Shown: piece after piece, positions 61,944 to 64,000 of the stretch | Numbering within the stretch: position 1 is the stretch's first letter | Layout of the letters: every line of letters starts with the position of its first letter | NCBI RefSeq assembly: GCF_014207505.1 | Contig: NZ_JACHGL010000001.1 | Span: forward strand, 1-64,000 | Direction: 5' to 3' | Source: Leuconostoc carnosum | Lineage (GTDB): Bacteria > Bacillota > Bacilli > Lactobacillales > Lactobacillaceae | DNA: 64,000 nt | Made by a program: the position numbers and the translations under genes | Notes under the pieces: generated by a model | Seen by the model: the letters and a program-made list of their open reading frames with translations, nothing else | Database searches by the model: none | Told to the model about the DNA's origin: nothing

Positions 61944-64000
61944 ATGTCAGTAGAACAACTTATCAATGGAATGAATGATAAACAGGCTGAAGCCGTACAA
62001 ACAACCGAAGGGCCTTTGTTAATTATGGCAGGGGCAGGATCAGGAAAGACACGCGTTTTAACACATCGTATTGCACATTTAGTACAAGATTTAAATGTGT
62101 TTCCATGGCGTATTTTAGCGATTACATTTACAAACAAAGCAGCAAAAGAAATGCGAGAACGTATTGGTAACTTGTTATCTGAAGATGTTGCTCGTGATAT
62201 TTGGGTATCAACTTTTCACGCTTTAGCGGTACGCATTTTGCGACGTGATGGAGAAAGTATTGGGTTATCTCGCAATTTTACAATTATCGATACGAGTGCC
62301 CAACGAACATTAATGAAGCGCGTTATTAATGATTTGAATTTGGACACTAATCAATATGATCCACGTGCAATTCTAGGTATGATTTCCAATGCTAAAAATG
62401 ACATGTTACGACCAAGAGATTATGCAAAGCAAGCGGACAATGGCTATCAAGAAACCGTTGCTGAAGTTTACATTGCTTATCAAAACGAACTGAAGCGTTC
62501 TCAAAGTGTTGATTTTGATGATTTAATTATGTTAACGATTGACTTATTTCAAACAGCGCCTGAAGTTTTGGAACGCTATCAAAAGCAATTTGAATATTTA
62601 CACGTTGATGAGTATCAGGATACTAATGATGCGCAATATACGATTGTTAATATGTTGGCAAAGCGCTCACAAAATTTGGCGGTCGTTGGAGATGCTGACC
62701 AATCAATTTATGGTTGGCGTGGCGCTAATATGGATAATATATTAAATTTCGAAAAAGATTATCCTGAAGCACATAGCGTGATGTTGGAACAAAATTATCG
62801 ATCAACACAAAATATTTTAGACGCAGCTAATGCTGTGATTAATAATAATAATGAACGTGTGCCAAAAAATTTGTGGACCCAAAATGGTAAAGGTGACAAG
62901 ATTACCTATTACCGTGCGCAGACCGAGCGTGATGAGGCTAACTTCATTTTGTCAAATATTCAAAAATTACGTGATGATGAAAAAATGGGGTATAGTGATT
63001 TTGCTGTTCTATACCGTACTAATGCACAATCTCGTAACATTGAGGAAGCTTTAGTAAAAGCTAACATGCCATATACGATGGTTGGTGGGCACAAGTTCTA
63101 TGAGCGAAAAGAAATTTTAGATATTATGTCTTACATGAACTTGATTACCAATCCTAATGATAATGCTGCCTTTGAGCGTGTTGTCAATGAGCCCAAACGT
63201 GGGTTAGGTGCTACATCGTTAACTCGTTTGCGTCAGTTAGCTACACGTCTGAATGTCTCTTATATGACGGCGATTGATAGCATTGAACTGGCACCGGATA
63301 TTTCAACAAAAGCTACTTCTAAATTTTTGGCATTTGCTGACATGATGCATGATTTACGCCAACAATCTGAATTTTTAAATGTGACAGAGCTTGCTGAAAT
63401 GGCAATGACGCGGTCGGGTTACCGTCAAATGTTAGCTGAGAAAAGCGATCCAGATAGTCAAGCGCGTTTAGAAAACTTGGAAGAATTTTTGTCAGTGACA
63501 AAAGAGTTTGATGATAAATACAACCCGGATGATCCTGAATCTGTTGACCCTATGACAGATTTCTTGGGTTCAACAGCCTTGATGAGTGATTTGGATAACT
63601 TTGAAGAAGGTGACGGGGCTGTGACTTTAATGACACTCCACGCTGCCAAAGGGCTTGAATTTCCAGTAGTATTTTTAGTGGGGTTGGAAGAAGGGATTTT
63701 TCCTTTGTCACGTGCTGTAATGGATGATGACTTATTGGAAGAAGAGCGTCGATTGGCCTATGTTGGTATCACGCGTGCTAAAAGAAAACTATTCTTAACA
63801 AATGCTTTCTCGCGGCTGCTTTACGGTCGTACACAAGCCAATGAGGCCTCACGATTTATTGAAGAAATTTCGCCAGAACTACTGGACACACAATATGCCA
63901 GCGCTACGGGTTCACGTGTATTACCTTTTGATCGTAAAACACAAATGGCAACAAGTACAGTATATAAGGCAACGCCAGTTACAAAAGTTACTAATGGTAC
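61944..64000 (+). CDS. pcrA: ATP-dependent DNA helicase PcrA, 5' part (runs off the right end)
   Basis: An UvrD/PcrA superfamily 1A helicase acting in repair and removal of RecA filaments. 685 codons are visible without a stop. Motif Q/I: MNDKQAEAV, AGAGSGKTRVL; Ia: ITFTNKAAKEMRERI; II: DEYQDTN; III: VGDADQSIYGWRGA; IV: LEQNYRST; V: LMTLHAAKGLEFPVVF; VI: EERRLAYVGITRAK. TTAGGAG precedes the ATG. Only the C-terminal tail is missing. In this order ligA usually follows pcrA, which would lie just outside the window. Confidence 0.96.
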   Translation, partial: MSVEQLINGMNDKQAEAVQTTEGPLLIMAGAGSGKTRVLTHRIAHLVQDLNVFPWRILAITFTNKAAKEMRERIGNLLSEDVARDIWVSTFHALAVRILRRDGESIGLSRNFTIIDTSAQRTLMKRVINDLNLDTNQYDPRAILGMISNAKNDMLRPRDYAKQADNGYQETVAEVYIAYQNELKRSQSVDFDDLIMLTIDLFQTAPEVLERYQKQFEYLHVDEYQDTNDAQYTIVNMLAKRSQNLAVVGDADQSIYGWRGANMDNILNFEKDYPEAHSVMLEQNYRSTQNILDAANAVINNNNERVPKNLWTQNGKGDKITYYRAQTERDEANFILSNIQKLRDDEKMGYSDFAVLYRTNAQSRNIEEALVKANMPYTMVGGHKFYERKEILDIMSYMNLITNPNDNAAFERVVNEPKRGLGATSLTRLRQLATRLNVSYMTAIDSIELAPDISTKATSKFLAFADMMHDLRQQSEFLNVTELAEMAMTRSGYRQMLAEKSDPDSQARLENLEEFLSVTKEFDDKYNPDDPESVDPMTDFLGSTALMSDLDNFEEGDGAVTLMTLHAAKGLEFPVVFLVGLEEGIFPLSRAVMDDDLLEEERRLAYVGITRAKRKLFLTNAFSRLLYGRTQANEASRFIEEISPELLDTQYASATGSRVLPFDRKTQMATSTVYKATPVTKVTNG

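Noticed and set aside
1-64000. CRISPR arrays, insertion sequences, toxin-antitoxin pairs and bacteriocin clusters
   Set aside because: I looked for regularly spaced repeats, transposase motifs with terminal repeats, small toxin/antitoxin pairs and double-glycine leader peptides and saw none I could support.

Overview
The window reads as a chromosomal segment of a low-GC, heterofermentative lactic acid bacterium, most likely Leuconostoc or a close relative (Lactobacillales). The genus is inferred from gene content; no database search was run. Supporting points are: low GC with A/T-rich spacers and strong purine Shine-Dalgarno sites; LAB-type peptidases (PepN, PepX, PepQ); a divergent pepQ/ccpA pair with a cre site; a short-form 6-phosphogluconate dehydrogenase with strongly biased codons, fitting phosphoketolase metabolism; and pyruvate dehydrogenase, acetolactate decarboxylase and a full cydABCD set, as in respiration-competent leuconostocs.

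Layout. 1-129: end of an rRNA operon (5S 3' part and terminator). 217-1874: spx-family regulator, mecA, a degenerate rhodanese. 2002-7914: cre-controlled lplA-pdhABCD operon. 7933-11955: alpha/beta hydrolase; ahpC plus a domain-permuted AhpF-like flavoprotein under a PerR-box promoter; and a short TetR regulator coupled to a PH-like protein. 12011-16514: drug-efflux MFS with divergent TetR, DUF3042 protein, glycerophosphodiesterase and miaA. 16517-26791: antiporter, pepN, metabolite MFS, pepX, HD phosphohydrolase. 26853-28103: decayed island with an HTH-type pseudogene. 28152-31302: DUF1934 gene, rpoE, a tRNA-Lys and a T-box-controlled amino acid permease. 31429-35144: plsX-acpP-sprT-HAD-small membrane protein-CPBP protease. 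35146-37476: pepQ/ccpA. 37591-42421: OatA-like acyltransferase, MFS, alsD-udk. 42420-47472: rpiR / gnd-gntK-gntP gluconate locus. 47652-50564: APC permease and an isoleucine 2-epimerase-like enzyme. 50606-54778: T-box-alaS, ireB-ruvX-DUF1292. 54806-60950: cydABCD. 61197-64000: glucosaminidase and the 5' part of pcrA.

How it works together. Pyruvate has several fates: PDH with lipoate salvage, acetolactate decarboxylase to acetoin, and, if haem is available, electron flow to the cytochrome bd oxidase. AhpC and its reductase remove peroxide formed under aeration, and a PerR-type site fits that role. CcpA is encoded here and has visible cre sites on its own promoter and on the PDH operon. Gluconate is imported, phosphorylated and oxidised by gntP, gntK and gnd under an RpiR repressor. 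Two T-boxes tie a permease and alaS to tRNA charging.

Most of the window is well-ordered core genome. I found no CRISPR array, insertion sequence, intact prophage or obvious defence island. The least explained items are the permuted AhpF-like protein, the leaderless TetR/PH pair, the permease/epimerase pair, the gntP and oatA leaders with tiny upstream reading frames, and the decayed island at 26.85-28.1 kb.
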